Part shown: positions 1 through 7,783 of the stretch, piece by piece
Layout: each line of letters starts with the position of its first letter
Numbering within the stretch: position 1 is the first letter of the stretch
Source: UBA3064 sp016868095
GTDB taxonomy: Bacteria > Pseudomonadota > Gammaproteobacteria > Burkholderiales > Burkholderiaceae_E
Assembly: GCA_041175665.1 (NCBI GenBank)
Contig: JBEDEM010000049.1
Coordinates: forward strand, 1 to 28,477
Direction of reading: 5' to 3'
Length of the DNA stretch: 28,477 nucleotides
Translations under genes and position numbers: made by a program
The notes under the pieces: generated by a model
Told to the model about the DNA's origin: nothing
Seen by the model: the letters and a program-made list of their open reading frames with translations, nothing else
The model's database searches: none

Positions 1-852
1 CTAGAAGGCTCTACGGGCGGCCTTGAGGGTGTTTGATAACAACATAGCAATTGTCATGGGTCCAACGCCTCCTGGCACGGGCGTAATCCAAGACGCTTTC
101 TGGCTTGCCGCTTCAAAATCAACATCACCGCAAAGTCGACCTGAGTCGAGTCGATTAATGCCCACATCGATCACGACAGCTCCGGGTTTGACCATCGAGC
201 CTTTAATGAAGCCTGCTTTTCCAACAGCAGCAATCAGCACATCGGCGCGCTGGCAGTGTGCTTGCAAGTCTTTGGTTTTACTATTACAAAGCGTGACGGT
301 TGCGCCTGCTGCCAGTAACAGCATGGCTTGCGGTTTGCCCACAATATTGCTTGCACCTACAACGACGGCTTCAGCACCGCGTAAATTGACGCCGGTGTGC
401 TCAAGTAGGACCATAACGCCTGCAGGCGTGCAGGGCACTAGCCGAGGCTGTCCCGAAAAGAGTGATCCGCTGTTTATCGGATGAAAACCATCAACATCTT
501 TGTTTGGATCAATGCGGTCGATGAGTTTGGATGCACTCAGATGTTTTGGTAGCGGTAGTTGCACCAAGATTCCATGGACTTGTGAGTCCTGATTGAGCTT
601 ATCAATGTGATCAAGCAAGCTTTGCTCAGAACTATCGGCTGGCAGGCGTCTATGTTCCGAGACGATCCCCGCTTCTTCGCAAGCCTTTACTTTGTTTTTA
701 ACATAGACGGAGGATGCTGGATCATCGCCAACTTGAATGACGACAAGACAAGGCCGTGGGAGATCAGCTGGCCACCGATCGACTTCTTGTCGAATCGAAG
801 CGCGCAGCGCTGCAGCAATAGCCTGACCTGTGATAATCGATGCATGTGTCAT
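1..852 (-). CDS. folD: Bifunctional methylenetetrahydrofolate dehydrogenase / methenyltetrahydrofolate cyclohydrolase FolD
   Basis: FolD interconverts 5,10-methylene-, 5,10-methenyl- and 10-formyl-tetrahydrofolate with NADP(H) in the cytosol and so supplies one-carbon units for purines and formyl-Met-tRNA. The 283-residue protein has the usual length. Visible motifs are YVKNK at residues 50-54, with catalytic Lys54 at the same number as in E. coli FolD, then QLPLPKH, the PCTPAG substrate loop, the VVGASNIVGKP nucleotide-binding loop and the C-terminal TPVPGGVGPMT signature. The ATG at 850-852 opens the conserved N-terminus and the stop is the first triplet of the window, so the gene is complete. 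It is divergent from the tRNA pair. A TATATT -10-like element lies on its strand at 876-881, but I see no convincing -35 and only a weak ribosome-binding site. Confidence 0.97.
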   Translation of the reverse strand: MTHASIITGQAIAAALRASIRQEVDRWPADLPRPCLVVIQVGDDPASSVYVKNKVKACEEAGIVSEHRRLPADSSEQSLLDHIDKLNQDSQVHGILVQLPLPKHLSASKLIDRIDPNKDVDGFHPINSGSLFSGQPRLVPCTPAGVMVLLEHTGVNLRGAEAVVVGASNIVGKPQAMLLLAAGATVTLCNSKTKDLQAHCQRADVLIAAVGKAGFIKGSMVKPGAVVIDVGINRLDSGRLCGDVDFEAASQKASWITPVPGGVGPMTIAMLLSNTLKAARRAF

Positions 853-898
853 GGGACGTCTCTCTAGCTTAGGGTAATATACGGGCTGTGACTTGCAA

Positions 899-927
899 TT
901 GGTGCTTTGTGCACTTCGCGTTATAAT
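899..927 (+). promoter_or_regulatory. Sigma-70-type promoter of the tRNA-Ala/tRNA-Glu operon
   Basis: A perfect -10 TATAAT (922-927) lies 17 bases after TTGGTG (899-904), which matches the first three bases of the -35 consensus. Transcription would start near 934, a few bases before the tRNA-Ala 5' end at 941. The promoter call is inferred from the motifs and from the position before a tRNA gene. Confidence 0.7.
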
Positions 928-940
928 AGCGAGCTTCGTT

Positions 941-1016
<76 letters not shown>

Positions 1017-1024
1017 AGAACATG

Positions 1025-1100
1025 GTCCCGTTCGTCTAGAGGCCTAGGACATCACCCTTTCACGGTGAGTACAGGGGTTCGAATCCCCTACGGGACGCCA
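1025..1100 (+). tRNA. tRNA-Glu (anticodon TTC)
   Basis: A 76-nt cloverleaf. The acceptor GTCCCGT pairs perfectly with ACGGGAC (1090-1096). The anticodon stem TCACC/GGTGA encloses CTTTCAC with anticodon TTC at 1059-1061. The T-loop is TTCGAAT and CCA is encoded at 1098-1100. It reads GAA and GAG. The ATG of the next protein gene begins only 9 bases after the CCA end. Confidence 0.97.
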
Positions 1101-1109
1101 AACACTACC

Positions 1110-2063
1110 ATGTCTTCACCAAACGACCCTCCGCCCATTGATTCAGGGTGGAGGTCTGCGCGTTTGAGGTTTAGGCGAACAAGCAGGCGCCTTCGCAGAC
1201 TTGACCCCACTGTAAGGGGCATGATTTGGACTGCGCTCGCAGGCTTTATCTTTTCGCTTCTTAACGCAACGATGCGCTGGCTCGCACTCGAACTTCATCC
1301 GTTTCAAGCGCAGTTTTTACGTTATTTGTTTGGTGCGCTTGTGATGTTTCCACTGATTCTTCGAACAGGATTCGTCGCTTATCGACCCAATCATTGGTTG
1401 GGTCAGATCTGGCGTGGCGCACTACATACGCTTGGACTCAGTCTTTGGTTCCTGGCGCTACCGAGGATATCGCTCGCCGATATGACCGCTATAGGATTTA
1501 CCGGGCCAATATTTATCATGATTGGAGCGATCTGGTTTCTTAAAGAGCAAGCTCGCTGGGATCGCTGGCTTGCAGCACTGCTTGGCTTAACAGGTGTGAT
1601 GGTTGTGGTCGGACCGCAGCTGTCTGGTGCCGGTGGGCTCTACCACTTGCTGATGTTGGCGAGCTCGCCTGTCTTTGCAGCTTCATTTCTTTTAACAAAA
1701 CTTCTTACCCGATACGATCGACCAGAAGTGATTGTGGTCTGGCAGTCAATCACCGTCACATTGTTTAGCTTGCCTATGGCGTTGTTTGTTTGGAAGGATT
1801 TAAGTCTTTGGCAGTGGTTTTGGTTTCTTGTTTGCGGGGCTTTGGGAAGCGCCGGTCACTACTGCCTGACCCGCTCGTTTGGCGTGAGCGATATTTCATC
1901 GACGCAGTCGGTTAAGTTTCTCGATCTTGTTTGGGCTAGTCTTCTCGGCTGGCTGATCTTTTCTGACGTCCCAGCGAGCGCTACCTTGCTTGGTGCTTTG
2001 GTCATACTCGGCTCGACCATTTGGCTGGCTCGGCGAGAATCGCGTCGTTCGTCACAAGCCTGA
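1110..2063 (+). CDS. EamA/DMT-superfamily transporter
   Basis: An integral inner-membrane protein of about 317 residues. After an Arg-rich N-terminus there are about ten hydrophobic segments arranged as two EamA repeats, including the typical N-terminal pattern with LHPFQAQFLRYLFGALVM, the segment GFTGPIFIMIGAIWFLKE, and a second repeat ending in VPASATLLGALVILGSTIW. EamA proteins are permeases for metabolites such as amino acids, nucleosides or S-adenosylmethionine; the substrate cannot be told here. The reading frame is open far upstream through both tRNA genes, so the start must lie after 1100. ATG 1110 is the first candidate but has no ribosome-binding site. ATG 1221 follows AAGGGG, which is too close to be convincing. 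The stop overlaps the oppositely oriented regulator by 12 bases. Confidence 0.9.
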   Translation: MSSPNDPPPIDSGWRSARLRFRRTSRRLRRLDPTVRGMIWTALAGFIFSLLNATMRWLALELHPFQAQFLRYLFGALVMFPLILRTGFVAYRPNHWLGQIWRGALHTLGLSLWFLALPRISLADMTAIGFTGPIFIMIGAIWFLKEQARWDRWLAALLGLTGVMVVVGPQLSGAGGLYHLLMLASSPVFAASFLLTKLLTRYDRPEVIVVWQSITVTLFSLPMALFVWKDLSLWQWFWFLVCGALGSAGHYCLTRSFGVSDISSTQSVKFLDLVWASLLGWLIFSDVPASATLLGALVILGSTIWLARRESRRSSQA

Positions 2064-2804
2064 AGCTGATGCTTTGAATGCCGCTTGAGCCCGATTGGTT
2101 GCGCCAAGGGCTTTGAGTATCGCACTCACATGCGTTTTGACGGTCGACAGGCTTAGTCCTAACTCATCGGATATGCGTTTGTTAGGATGGCCTTGTTCTA
2201 ACAGTCGCAGAACCTCGCATTGACGAGCTGATAAATGGCGGGGGCGCTGTTGCCGTGAACTTAACATTTCTCGCGGCCTTAGGCCCAAAGTCTCATGCGG
2301 CTTTAAATACCCAGACGATCGATCGCTCAAGCAATGATTAAGCGACCTTCGAATGTTTTGTCGGCTCCAAAGAATATCTAGCCTCTCAAACAATTGTGCG
2401 CTCGACGCGTTCTTGTCTACATAGCCGCTGGCGCCAAGGCGCAAAAATCGCTGTGTTAGCTTTCGGTCAGCGCCAGCACTAAATAGCAGGACCTGAGTGC
2501 CGAAGGGACGAAGTAAGCGTTTGATGCGACCGTCCGATACTTGCCGATGCGATCCTGAGCGTTCGCAAAGATCAGTGGTTTCAGGGTCAATAAGCAATTG
2601 GGCGTTTGAGCTATCAAGACCATTTAAGGCCTCCAATTCACGAAGCGCTTGAAGCTTGAACAGCATCACATCGCGTAAAAGGGCGATTAACTCGTGAACA
2701 AAGCATTGCTGGTCGATGACGATCAAACCAGGCATGGCGCTTTGGTTTTTCACCCGACTTTGAGTGCTTTGATCATCAGAAGTTTGAAAGGAAGGCAGTC
2801 GCAT
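2052..2804 (-). CDS. LuxR/NarL-family response regulator (orphan)
   Basis: This looks like a two-domain DNA-binding regulator. Residues about 27-145 resemble a receiver domain: GLIVID with Asp31, a candidate phosphoacceptor Asp73 in LLIDPE, and a GASGYVDK motif with conserved Lys131. Residues about 189-250 are a clear GerE/LuxR helix-turn-helix (LSARQCEVLRLLEQG, then LSLSTVKTHVSAILKALG). The receiver is divergent in its middle part and the linker of about 40 residues is rich in Arg and Ser. No histidine kinase lies nearby, so partner and targets are unknown. It converges on the EamA gene with a 12-base overlap and diverges from dusA. The start is ATG 2804; ATG 2735 (residue 24) is possible, and neither has a strong ribosome-binding site. 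Confidence 0.85.
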   Translation of the reverse strand: MRLPSFQTSDDQSTQSRVKNQSAMPGLIVIDQQCFVHELIALLRDVMLFKLQALRELEALNGLDSSNAQLLIDPETTDLCERSGSHRQVSDGRIKRLLRPFGTQVLLFSAGADRKLTQRFLRLGASGYVDKNASSAQLFERLDILWSRQNIRRSLNHCLSDRSSGYLKPHETLGLRPREMLSSRQQRPRHLSARQCEVLRLLEQGHPNKRISDELGLSLSTVKTHVSAILKALGATNRAQAAFKASASGL

Positions 2805-2835
2805 AGGATTGGGCAGTAAGGACGTTTAAGTTTGC

Positions 2836-2849
2836 GCAGGTAAGCCTGC
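2836..2849. repeat. Short inverted repeat between the LuxR-type regulator and dusA
   Basis: GCAGG-TAAG-CCTGC, perfect 5-bp arms around 4 bases, lies inside the 86-base divergent intergenic region. It could be an operator half-site pair for the adjacent regulator, but nothing more than position supports this. Confidence 0.3.
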
Positions 2850-2890
2850 CTTTAGCCGGTCACGAGACTGATCGATTAGACTTGCCAACG

Positions 2891-3928
2891 ATGAAACACG
2901 TCAAAAAGATCTCAGCTAATCCCAATCAATCCTGGCGTTTTTGTATCGCACCGATGATGGACTGGACCGACCGACACTGTCGTTATCTGCACCGTATGCT
3001 TTCTCGACATGCCAGGCTCTACACGGAAATGGTTACAACAGGAGCCTTGCTTTACGGAGATGCAGCTAAACATTTGGCCTTTGATCCGCTTGAGCATCCG
3101 GTTGCGCTGCAACTCGGTGGTAGCGAACCGGAGGATTTGGCAAAGGCCGCAAAGCTTGGGGCGACCTGGGGTTATGACGAGATCAATTTGAATTGTGGCT
3201 GCCCGAGCGAACGCGTCCAACGCGGTGCATTTGGTGCCTGCTTAATGCGCGAGCCCAGGTTGGTAGCCGACTGTTTTAAGGCCATGGCGGATGCAGTCTC
3301 CCTGCCCATCACGATCAAGCATCGTCTTGGTTTGGGCCGGGATGAGGATTTGAAATTACTTGAGGCATTCGTTGGCACCCTACACCATGAGGGCTGCCGC
3401 CACTTTATTGTGCATGCTCGAAATGCATGGCTTGAGGGCCTTAGTCCTAAAGATAATCGCGACGTACCACCGCTACGCTATGAGACGGTCTATGACTTGG
3501 CACAGCAGTTTCCCGACAGCGTTTTTGTGCTCAACGGCGGATTGGCAGATCATGCCCAAGCGCTCCATGCGATAGGCTCGCTTGACGGTGTGATGTTAGG
3601 GCGGGCAGCCTATCAGCGGCCGGCCCTCTTGGCAGAGGTCGACCGAGTCTGGTTTGAGGCGAACGACTCAAACCCGACATGGGCGACACTCGATCGGCTT
3701 GTTGTTGCGTTAAAAGGCTACCGTGCATACATGATCGAGCAAATGGCGCTTGGTGTGCCGCTAGCATCGATGACTCGTCACATGCTCGGAATCTTTCAGG
3801 GCTTGCCCGGTGCAAGAATCTTTCGTCGAGACCTGTCCGATCAGCAGGCTTTGCGGGCTCAGGGAATTGATTGGTTTGATGCCTCACTTGCACGGTTCTT
3901 AACCGTCCAGCGCACGGCCGCAACATAA
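2891..3928 (+). CDS. dusA: tRNA-dihydrouridine(20/20a) synthase DusA
   Basis: This FMN- and NADPH-dependent enzyme reduces uridine to dihydrouridine in the tRNA D-loop. The 345-residue protein shows the DusA-type N-terminal motif APMMDWTDRHCRY, TEMVTTGA, ALQLGGSEP and the catalytic signature NLNCGCPSERVQ, with Cys104 in GCP as the expected proton donor. HARNAWLEGLSPKDNRDVPPL (from about residue 175) separates DusA from DusB and DusC. NGG and MLGRAAYQRP form the phosphate-binding end of the TIM barrel. I chose ATG 2891; a TTG nine bases earlier (2882) is in frame, and neither has a clear ribosome-binding site. The last 70 bases overlap the 3' end of the DUF2069 gene on the other strand. Confidence 0.95.
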   Translation: MKHVKKISANPNQSWRFCIAPMMDWTDRHCRYLHRMLSRHARLYTEMVTTGALLYGDAAKHLAFDPLEHPVALQLGGSEPEDLAKAAKLGATWGYDEINLNCGCPSERVQRGAFGACLMREPRLVADCFKAMADAVSLPITIKHRLGLGRDEDLKLLEAFVGTLHHEGCRHFIVHARNAWLEGLSPKDNRDVPPLRYETVYDLAQQFPDSVFVLNGGLADHAQALHAIGSLDGVMLGRAAYQRPALLAEVDRVWFEANDSNPTWATLDRLVVALKGYRAYMIEQMALGVPLASMTRHMLGIFQGLPGARIFRRDLSDQQALRAQGIDWFDASLARFLTVQRTAAT

Positions 3929-4254
3929 GTGAGCACAGCAAACCACATGACCGTCGACAAAACCACCTCGAGACTGGCTAAGTGTTGGCTCATGCCAGAT
4001 TCGGTGGTGGCTCGAACAACGCCCTCGGTGAAATAAACAAGGCTTGCCATGGACCACCACTGGTGCATCACGATCGATCCTCGCCATATCCAAGGCAAAC
4101 ACAAAAGCAGCGGAATCACCTTAAGCCACAAAAGCGATCCAGGCCTTAATGGGGCCAGCCAAAGTTCCCAAACCAAGCCGAGCAAACAAAGAAGCACCCC
4201 TGCAATCGCAGCGGACTTACGTGCCTTGGAAGGCGGTACGCGCGCTAGTAGCAT
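3859..4254 (-). CDS. DUF2069 family membrane protein
   Basis: A 131-residue inner-membrane protein with about four hydrophobic helices. The segments LKVIPLLLCLPWIWRG, the polar WW pair before ASLVYFTEGVVRA, and LASLEVVLSTVMWFAVLTYV match the DUF2069 pattern known from proteobacteria; its function is unknown. The ATG at 4254 lies 6 bases after the hydrolase stop, with GAAGG inside the hydrolase end as a plausible ribosome-binding site, so it appears to be the last gene of the metY-hydrolase-DUF2069 unit. The final 23 or so residues are read antisense to dusA, which may make its C-terminus longer than in relatives. Confidence 0.85.
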   Translation of the reverse strand: MLLARVPPSKARKSAAIAGVLLCLLGLVWELWLAPLRPGSLLWLKVIPLLLCLPWIWRGSIVMHQWWSMASLVYFTEGVVRATTESGMSQHLASLEVVLSTVMWFAVLTYVAAVRWTVKNRASEASNQSIP

Positions 4255-4260
4255 GGCGGC

Positions 4261-5091
4261 TTAGCCTTCAGCATGAGGCAATACTCGTCGGGATGCTGCG
4301 TCTGCAAGGAAACGGGCGATTGCCACGCGAACCGAATCGGGCTGCTCAGCCATCATTTGGTGACCTGCTTTTTCGATGATTCGCATGTCTGCGCCGATGA
4401 TGGTTTCAGCTAGGCTTTTAGCCGCTTTAGGTGGGGTCATGAGATCAAGTGCTCCACTAAGGATCAAGGTGGGCTGCTTAATCACTTGAGCACATTCGAG
4501 ACCCCGGCTGTAAGCGTTACAAGCCTTGAAATCGTTGAACAAAACACCTGGCTTTTGCCGCTCCATCAACCGGCGCGCCTGGTTGTAAATCGAAAATCCA
4601 GGGCCTGGCGTGCCCGGCAAATGAGTGACCCCACTGTGTGACCAGCGAGTAATCATGGCGAAGGCTTTTTGTTCGTCGTGTTGGGCGGCGTCGAGCAGGG
4701 CATCGGAAACACGCATAGGAAAAGCTGAACCAAGTAAGACATTAGCCCAGCTTTGGGCAGGCCTGCTGGCCGCAGCTTCCAAGGCAATCAGAGAACCCAT
4801 GCTGTGGCCAAGCCATGCAGCCGCGCCGATATCCAAGCTGTCTAGCAAGTCGCCACACCAGGCAGCCATCTCCTGAACAGTCTCGCAAATAGGGCCTTCG
4901 CTAAGACCGTGAGCTGGCAAATCGACGGCGAGAACGTTATAGCCGTGATGCGCAAGCCAACGCGATTGCATGATCCAAACACTGTGGTCGTTTTGTGCGC
5001 CGTGGATCATCAAGACCGATGGTAGCTCCGGGCGAAACGCCTTAGATCCGGTATAGATATAAACACTTTTCTGACCGAGTTTCACTTCCAT
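4261..5091 (-). CDS. Alpha/beta-fold hydrolase
   Basis: A 276-residue alpha/beta-hydrolase, probably cytosolic because no signal peptide is visible. Seen: the oxyanion HG at residues 30-31, the nucleophile elbow GHSMG at 95-99 (Ser97), acid candidate Asp216 in GALDLMTPP, and His244 in AGHQMMAEQP, a complete Ser-Asp-His triad. The frame can begin at GTG 5118 inside metY, but ATG 5091 is preferred because AGAGGTGAT, a near-perfect Shine-Dalgarno, sits just before it. It starts 4 bases after the metY stop, which implies co-expression. The substrate is unknown: an esterase, lipase or peroxidase-like role would all fit. Linkage with metY does not show that it is a homoserine acetyltransferase, and the sequence lacks obvious MetX features. 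Confidence 0.85.
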   Translation of the reverse strand: MEVKLGQKSVYIYTGSKAFRPELPSVLMIHGAQNDHSVWIMQSRWLAHHGYNVLAVDLPAHGLSEGPICETVQEMAAWCGDLLDSLDIGAAAWLGHSMGSLIALEAAASRPAQSWANVLLGSAFPMRVSDALLDAAQHDEQKAFAMITRWSHSGVTHLPGTPGPGFSIYNQARRLMERQKPGVLFNDFKACNAYSRGLECAQVIKQPTLILSGALDLMTPPKAAKSLAETIIGADMRIIEKAGHQMMAEQPDSVRVAIARFLADAASRRVLPHAEG

Positions 5092-5094
5092 GCC

Positions 5095-5103
5095 ATCACC
5101 TCT
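5095..5103 (-). promoter_or_regulatory. Strong ribosome-binding site that fixes the hydrolase start
   Basis: On the minus strand AGAGGTGAT overlaps the TGA stop of metY. The AGAGG core is 7 bases before ATG 5091. This favours ATG 5091 over the upstream GTG and suggests translational coupling of the hydrolase to metY. Confidence 0.8.
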
Positions 5104-6394
5104 TTGGAAACGCCACACGGAAGGCGCGCTTTAAGTCGTCGATTAGGTCATCGGGATCCTCCAGACCGATCGATAGCCTAAGGGTTGCTTCGCCGATGCC
5201 TGCCGCTTTGAGCGCTTGCTCGTCCATGCGAAAGTGGGTTGTCGAGGCAGGATGAATAACCAGCGAGCGCGCATCACCGACGTTGGCAAGATGCGAGAAG
5301 ACTTGCAATGCTTCAACGAAGGCACGACCCTGATCGCGATTGCCGGCAAGCTCAACTGAAAAGACCGCGCCACATCCTTTGGGCATGAGCTGCTTGGCTA
5401 GCTTATGGTCTGGATGACTTGCGAGGCCAGGATACGATACCTTACGAACCTGAGCGTGCGATTCAAGATAATGGGCGACCTCGAGCGTATTGCTGACATG
5501 TCGCTGCATGCGAAGCGATAAGGTCTCAATGCCCTGCAAAATCTGGAAGGCATTCATTGGACTGAGACATGCACCAAAGTCCCTCAAAGCTTCGCGACGG
5601 GCTCGAAGCAAAAACGGCGCGACCGTCGACTCCTCGGCGAACACCATGCCATGAAATCCTTCGTAAGGCTGGGTAAGCTCGGGAAACCGATCACTGGCCA
5701 TCCAATCGAAGCGTCCACCATCCACGACAACGCCCCCAAGTACCGTGCCATGTCCACAAAGAAATTTGGTGGCTGAGTGGTATACGAGATCAGCGCCCCA
5801 TTCGATCGGTCGAATCAACCAAGGCGTGGTGAAGGTCGAGTCAACAAGTAAAGGTATCCCGTGCCGATGTGCGATGGCCGAAACCTGTGGAATGTCGAGC
5901 ACATCCAGACCAGGGTTTCCGAGCGTTTCGCCAAACAGCAATTTGGTGTTCGGACGTATAGCCGCCTCCCAGGCCTTAAAGTCACCCGGGGTCACGAAGG
6001 TGGTTTGAATGCCAAAGCGCGCAAGCGTGTAGTGCAAGAGGTTGTGAGAGCCGCCGTAAAGTGCTGTTGAAGCAACAATGTGTGATCCCGATCCTGCCAA
6101 GGTCGCGATGGCAAGGTGCAGGGCTGCTTGGCCACTTGCGGTCGCAATCGCGCCAACACCCGCATCGAGCGCCGCCATGCGCTCTTCGAACACCGCAACC
6201 GTGGGGTTGCTTAGACGCGAATAAACGTGACCTGACTGCTCCATATTAAATAGACCCGCGGCGGCATCGGAATCTTTAAAAACAAAAGCAGTTGTTAAGT
6301 GAATCGGTGTTGCTCTCGATCCATGCGTTGCGTCGGGCGACGCACCTGCATGAACAGCAAGTGTGTCAAAGCGATAGTAATCTTCGTCCGCCAT
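5096..6394 (-). CDS. metY: O-acetylhomoserine sulfhydrylase (O-acetylhomoserine aminocarboxypropyltransferase)
   Basis: A PLP enzyme of the Cys/Met metabolism family that makes homocysteine from O-acetylhomoserine and sulfide, or methionine with methanethiol. The 432-residue length is typical of MetY rather than the shorter MetB/MetC/MetZ type. Motifs: DTLAVHAGASPD near the N-terminus, YSRLSNPT (59-66), ASGQAA (86-91), GNPGLDVLDI, PLP-pairing Asp185 in LLVDST, and the Schiff-base Lys210 in HSATKFLCGHG. The ATG at 6394 is preceded by AGGA at 7 bases spacing. It heads the minus-strand unit with the hydrolase and DUF2069 genes. A perfect 18-bp palindrome lies 27 bases upstream of the start and is a candidate control site. 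A cystathionine gamma-synthase-type substrate preference cannot be excluded by sequence alone. Confidence 0.93.
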   Translation of the reverse strand: MADEDYYRFDTLAVHAGASPDATHGSRATPIHLTTAFVFKDSDAAAGLFNMEQSGHVYSRLSNPTVAVFEERMAALDAGVGAIATASGQAALHLAIATLAGSGSHIVASTALYGGSHNLLHYTLARFGIQTTFVTPGDFKAWEAAIRPNTKLLFGETLGNPGLDVLDIPQVSAIAHRHGIPLLVDSTFTTPWLIRPIEWGADLVYHSATKFLCGHGTVLGGVVVDGGRFDWMASDRFPELTQPYEGFHGMVFAEESTVAPFLLRARREALRDFGACLSPMNAFQILQGIETLSLRMQRHVSNTLEVAHYLESHAQVRKVSYPGLASHPDHKLAKQLMPKGCGAVFSVELAGNRDQGRAFVEALQVFSHLANVGDARSLVIHPASTTHFRMDEQALKAAGIGEATLRLSIGLEDPDDLIDDLKRAFRVAFPKR

Positions 6395-6421
6395 GGCTTA
6401 ATCCTGTGATCGAAACAAGGT

Positions 6422-6439
6422 CCTGATGCTAGCATCAGG
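6422..6439. promoter_or_regulatory. Perfect 18-bp palindrome upstream of metY, candidate operator
   Basis: CCTGATGCTAGCATCAGG equals its own reverse complement. It lies between divergent metY and the CBS-domain gene, 27 bases before the metY ATG. It contains a TAGCAT -10-like core on the metY strand. It resembles a dimeric repressor site more than a terminator, as no T-run follows. It does not match the E. coli MetJ box (AGACGTCT) or MetR site that I know. Confidence 0.5.
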
Positions 6440-6561
6440 GATCCGCGATGGTTGAGCTGTTGCGATCGGGCAATCTTGGCAAAGAGTGACCTGTGGCAAT
6501 CGCCGATGGGTGCGCAAGTTGATGTGGCGTTTATTGGAGCAAGGAATAGGTCCACCTAGTC

Positions 6562-7026
6562 ATGTTGGTACGCGATATTTTGAGAGTAAAAGGCACAGCG
6601 CTTTTTACAGTTGGTCCTGAGACGCTGCTATCTGAGTGCGTGACGGTAATGGCTGACCTGGATATCGGTTCACTGGTTGTAATGGACCAAGGGCGCCTCG
6701 CTGGCATGCTTTCTTTTCGCGAGGTCTTACGAGTGTTGGCACAAAGGCAACGCGAGCATCGCGTCGGACCAACACCAACCATGTCCTTGATCAAAGCGTC
6801 GGAAGTCATGGAGCCAAAGCCTAGAATTGCCAGCCCTGACATGGATGTCAATGATCTACGCAAGATGATGCTCGAGCATCATGATCGGTATGTACCTGTG
6901 ATGGACGCTCAAGTCTTGCTCGGGGTAGTCTCTTTTTATGACGTCGCGCGGGCCGTGCTCGATGCGCAAAGTTTCGAGAACCGCATGCTCAAAGCTTATA
7001 TTAAAGACTGGCCAACAGAGGGGTAA
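6562..7026 (+). CDS. Tandem CBS-domain protein
   Basis: A 154-residue protein made almost entirely of two CBS motifs: residues about 10-60 (ALFTVGPETLLSECVTVMADLDIGSLVVMD, then GRLAGMLSFREVLR) and about 82-140 (VMEPKPRIASPDMDVNDLRKMM, then RYVPVMDAQVLLGVVSFYDV). Paired CBS domains bind adenosyl ligands such as AMP, ATP or SAM and usually report energy state; no catalytic domain is fused, so the partner is unknown. AAGGAA lies about 15 bases before the ATG, rather far for a ribosome-binding site. The surE ATG follows after 4 bases, so this gene probably leads the surE-pcm-nlpD transcript. Confidence 0.9.
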   Translation: MLVRDILRVKGTALFTVGPETLLSECVTVMADLDIGSLVVMDQGRLAGMLSFREVLRVLAQRQREHRVGPTPTMSLIKASEVMEPKPRIASPDMDVNDLRKMMLEHHDRYVPVMDAQVLLGVVSFYDVARAVLDAQSFENRMLKAYIKDWPTEG

Positions 7027-7030
7027 ACCA

Positions 7031-7783
7031 ATGCACATACTTGTATCGAACGATGACGGCTACCTCTCGCCGGGACTTGCTGCGCTTGCCCAGGCCATGC
7101 AGGCCTTCGGCAAGGTCACGGTTGTCGCCCCAGATCGAGATCGAAGCGGTGCTTCGAATTCACTCACCCTCGATGCGCCACTAACGGTTCGCAAAGCACC
7201 CAGTGGCTACTACTTTATCAATGGCACCCCGACCGATTGCGTTCATATGGCCATCACAGGACTTCTTGATGAAAAGCCGGCGTTGGTGGTTTCTGGCATC
7301 AATAACGGTCCGAATATGGGCGACGACACGATTTACTCAGGGACGGTTGCCGCCGCCATGGAGGGCTTTTTACTTGGCGTGCCAGCGATTGCCTTTTCAC
7401 TTCAGTCGCGCTCATTTGAAGGCTTGGAACCCGCTGCGAAGATTGCGGCCAGCATTGTCAGGAGATCGCTTGAGGGTACAGGTCTGCACCAGCCTTATTT
7501 GCTAAATGTCAACATTCCGGGTCATGGTGAGGATATCCATCTGGCACCACTTGTTACCCGCCTCGGCAAGCGTCATATGGCCGAGCCTGTTGTGCCAGCT
7601 AAAAACCCTCGCGGCGAGGAGATATGGTGGATTGGTCCGGCTGGTGCTGCAAAAGATGCCGGTCCGGGAACAGACTTTCATGCGCTTGTCCAAGGTCGGG
7701 TGTCGATAACACCTCTTGATATTGATCTAACCGCACATCGACTACTTGGCGACGTCGAGCAATGGCTCAAAAGCCCGAGCTAG
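7031..7783 (+). CDS. surE: 5'/3'-nucleotidase SurE
   Basis: A metal-dependent nucleoside monophosphate phosphatase associated with stationary-phase survival. The 250-residue protein has the SurE signature: NDDG with metal ligands Asp8 and Asp9, Ser39 in RSGASNS, Asn91 in SGINNGPNMGDD, and YSGTVAAAMEG. The reading frame is open further upstream, but ATG 7031 begins the conserved MHILVSNDDG and has AGAGGGG (7017-7023) at 7 bases spacing, so it is the start. It overlaps pcm by 22 bases, the classical surE-pcm pairing. Confidence 0.97.
   Translation: MHILVSNDDGYLSPGLAALAQAMQAFGKVTVVAPDRDRSGASNSLTLDAPLTVRKAPSGYYFINGTPTDCVHMAITGLLDEKPALVVSGINNGPNMGDDTIYSGTVAAAMEGFLLGVPAIAFSLQSRSFEGLEPAAKIAASIVRRSLEGTGLHQPYLLNVNIPGHGEDIHLAPLVTRLGKRHMAEPVVPAKNPRGEEIWWIGPAGAAKDAGPGTDFHALVQGRVSITPLDIDLTAHRLLGDVEQWLKSPS

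Noticed and set aside
6395..6561. A SAM-sensing riboswitch in the metY leader.
   Set aside because: I could not match the known SAM-II or SAH core patterns; only the palindrome stands out.
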